From Candidatus Bipolaricaulota bacterium (lineage in GTDB: Bacteria; Bipolaricaulota; Bipolaricaulia; RBG-16-55-9; DRXL01), in the NCBI GenBank assembly GCA_025057405.1, contig JANWXV010000026.1:1-7630 (forward strand): DNA of 7,630 nucleotides. Direction: 5' to 3'. Each line of letters begins with the position of its first letter. The first letter of the stretch is position 1. The notes below the pieces were generated by a model. The model was not told the DNA's origin. It did no database searches and worked only from the letters and a program-made list of their open reading frames with translations. A program made the translations under genes and the position numbers. Below, in pieces: positions 6,730-7,630 of this stretch.

Positions 6730-7606
6730 GGGCACCTCCTCTAGCAGCGGGAAGATGGAAGGGAACGAGGAGCCGATGCAGTCCAAGCCGGCGCTCCGGC
6801 ACCCCCAACGCCAGCCCCAACAGTTGCGTGAAATAGAGAATGGGGATCTCGATGCGCTCGTTGAACTGTTTGCTCATCTTGTCTTGATAGCACTCTAAAT
6901 TAAATTGACAGAGGGGGCAGGCGGTCGCCACGACGTCGGCTCCGCGCTTCATGGCTTCTTTCACCAAGATATAGCTGAGCGGTAGGCCGACCTCGGGGAG
7001 CGTGCCCATCAAGCTGCCACCGCAGCAGCGCGTCTTCAGCGGCCACTCGACCGTCTCTGCACCCAGCGCGCGCATCAGCCGATCCATCGTCGTGGGATTG
7101 ACTTGATCGTCGAAGGCTGCGTACGGGCGCACGATCTGGCAGCCGTAGTAGCACGCGACCTTCAGCCCTGTTAAGGGCTGGCGCACACGCTCGGCGATTC
7201 TTGGGAGGCCGATCTCGTTGATGAGAAGATCCAGGGGATGCCGCACGTGCACCGTGCGCGCGTAGCGCAGTTGTGCCGCTTGCAGGGCGCTGTCAATGGT
7301 GCGGCTTACTTCGGAGTACTCTTCCAAGTAATGCTGGGTCTTGGAGAGCACCAGATAACACCCGCTGCACGGGGCCATCAGGGTGGGGTGGTCGTGAACT
7401 TGGCGCTCGGCGAGCGCCAAATTGCGCGCCGCCAGCGCAAACGATTTCATCTCATCTACGGCCATATAGGCCGTCGCCCCGCAGCAGTTCCAATCTTCTA
7501 GCTCGTCTACTTCGACGCCGAGCGCGTGAAACGACGCCAAGACCGACTCTTCGTAGGCGCGATTGGTCCCCTTGAGCGAGCAGCCGGGATAGTAAAGATA
7601 CTTCAT
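6716..7606 (-). CDS. hdrB: Heterodisulfide reductase subunit B (two CCG domains)
   Basis: HdrB is the catalytic subunit of Hdr complexes. In methanogens its two noncubane [4Fe-4S] clusters reduce the CoM-S-S-CoB disulfide; the substrate of bacterial homologues is usually unknown. The 296 residues match the family length. Both cysteine-rich CCG domains are intact: C9, C41-C42, C80, C83 in the first (PGCS, NCCG, PCSGC) and C156, C194-C195, C230, C233 in the second (YGCQ, RCCGG, CPLC). No transmembrane segment is apparent, consistent with a soluble complex. The ATG at 7606 follows a GGGAGGTG ribosome binding site with 10 bases after GGAGG. The gene overlaps hdrA by 14 bases, and its last residues (Arg-Gly-Gly-Ala-His-Ala-His-Ala) are encoded by the hdrA ribosome binding site and start. 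HdrC is not in the window and is probably upstream. A general CCG-domain (GlpC/LctE-like) reductase is less likely because hdrA and mvhD follow. Confidence 0.93.
   Translation of the reverse strand: MKYLYYPGCSLKGTNRAYEESVLASFHALGVEVDELEDWNCCGATAYMAVDEMKSFALAARNLALAERQVHDHPTLMAPCSGCYLVLSKTQHYLEEYSEVSRTIDSALQAAQLRYARTVHVRHPLDLLINEIGLPRIAERVRQPLTGLKVACYYGCQIVRPYAAFDDQVNPTTMDRLMRALGAETVEWPLKTRCCGGSLMGTLPEVGLPLSYILVKEAMKRGADVVATACPLCQFNLECYQDKMSKQFNERIEIPILYFTQLLGLALGVPERRLGLHRLLVPFHLPAARGGAHAHA
6733..6740 (-). promoter_or_regulatory. hdrA ribosome binding site inside hdrB
   Basis: The minus strand reads AGGAGGTG here, with five bases between AGGAGG and the ATG at 6729. It decides the hdrA start in favour of 6729 over the in-frame ATG at 6786, which lacks such a site. 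It lies within the last codons of hdrB, so ribosomes finishing hdrB could reinitiate on hdrA. Confidence 0.85.
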
Positions 7607-7630
7607 GCGCGGGCCACCTCCCTACGACGG
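7603..7630 (-). CDS. Possible 3' end of an upstream gene (perhaps hdrC), partial
   Basis: The minus strand entering from the right edge holds an open frame of eight visible codons (Arg-Arg-Arg-Glu-Val-Ala-Arg-Ala) that ends at a TGA overlapping the hdrB start as ATGA. The same junction type is seen at mvhD/mvhG and mvhG/mvhA. HdrB normally works with the ferredoxin-like subunit HdrC, which is absent from the window and is often encoded directly next to hdrB, so hdrC is the natural guess. Eight codons carry no family signal, and a second frame is also open through to hdrB, so this rests only on junction style and expected gene order. Confidence 0.25.

Noticed and set aside
6730..6786. 19-codon N-terminal extension of HdrA
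   Set aside because: It is encoded within the hdrB 3' end and lacks a good ribosome binding site; AGGAGGTG sits immediately before the ATG at 6729.
1..7630. CRISPR arrays, tRNA or rRNA genes, insertion sequences
   Set aside because: I saw no regularly spaced repeats, transposase-like frames, inverted terminal repeats or tRNA-like sequence in any part of the window; nearly all of it is coding.

Overview
The window is part of one tightly packed minus-strand operon from an anaerobic, H2-metabolising bacterium. It encodes a heterodisulfide reductase (Hdr) type electron-bifurcating module linked to a group 3c (Mvh-type) [NiFe]-hydrogenase. A bacterial rather than methanogen host is indicated by yidD at the left end, strong GGAGGTG ribosome binding sites before most genes, and bacterial-style gene compaction. 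The sequence alone does not fix the phylum. An uncultivated or thermophilic anaerobic lineage with H2/CO2 metabolism (Bipolaricaulota/Acetothermia or Chloroflexota are possibilities) would fit, but this is only a guess.

Layout in transcription order (right to left): a few codons of a possible upstream gene at the right edge (7603-7630, perhaps hdrC); hdrB (6716-7606); a very large hdrA (3349-6729); mvhD (2871-3356); mvhG, the hydrogenase small subunit (1885-2874); mvhA, the hydrogenase large subunit (425-1888). All five genes overlap by 4 to 14 bases, so translational coupling is likely. After an 80-base gap come yidD (135-344) and, 28 bases further, the start of a gene for a membrane-anchored or secreted protein cut by the left edge (1-106). 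No stretch over 300 bases lacks a gene.

How the genes work together: MvhA/MvhG oxidise H2, and electrons pass through the [2Fe-2S] protein MvhD to HdrA. The HdrA flavin is expected to split the pairs between a low-potential acceptor (ferredoxin) and the HdrB noncubane clusters, through HdrC, which is not in the window. The notable feature is that HdrA is not a standard protein of about 650 residues. It has 1126 residues because a complete GltD/NfnL-like NAD(P)H:FAD oxidoreductase module (about 470 residues) sits inside its internal two-cluster ferredoxin domain, between the first and second cluster motifs. This gives one polypeptide with two flavin sites and one NAD(P)H site, suggesting a complex that joins H2, ferredoxin, the HdrB substrate and NADP(H). 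The biochemical consequence is inference; the domain layout is read directly from the sequence.
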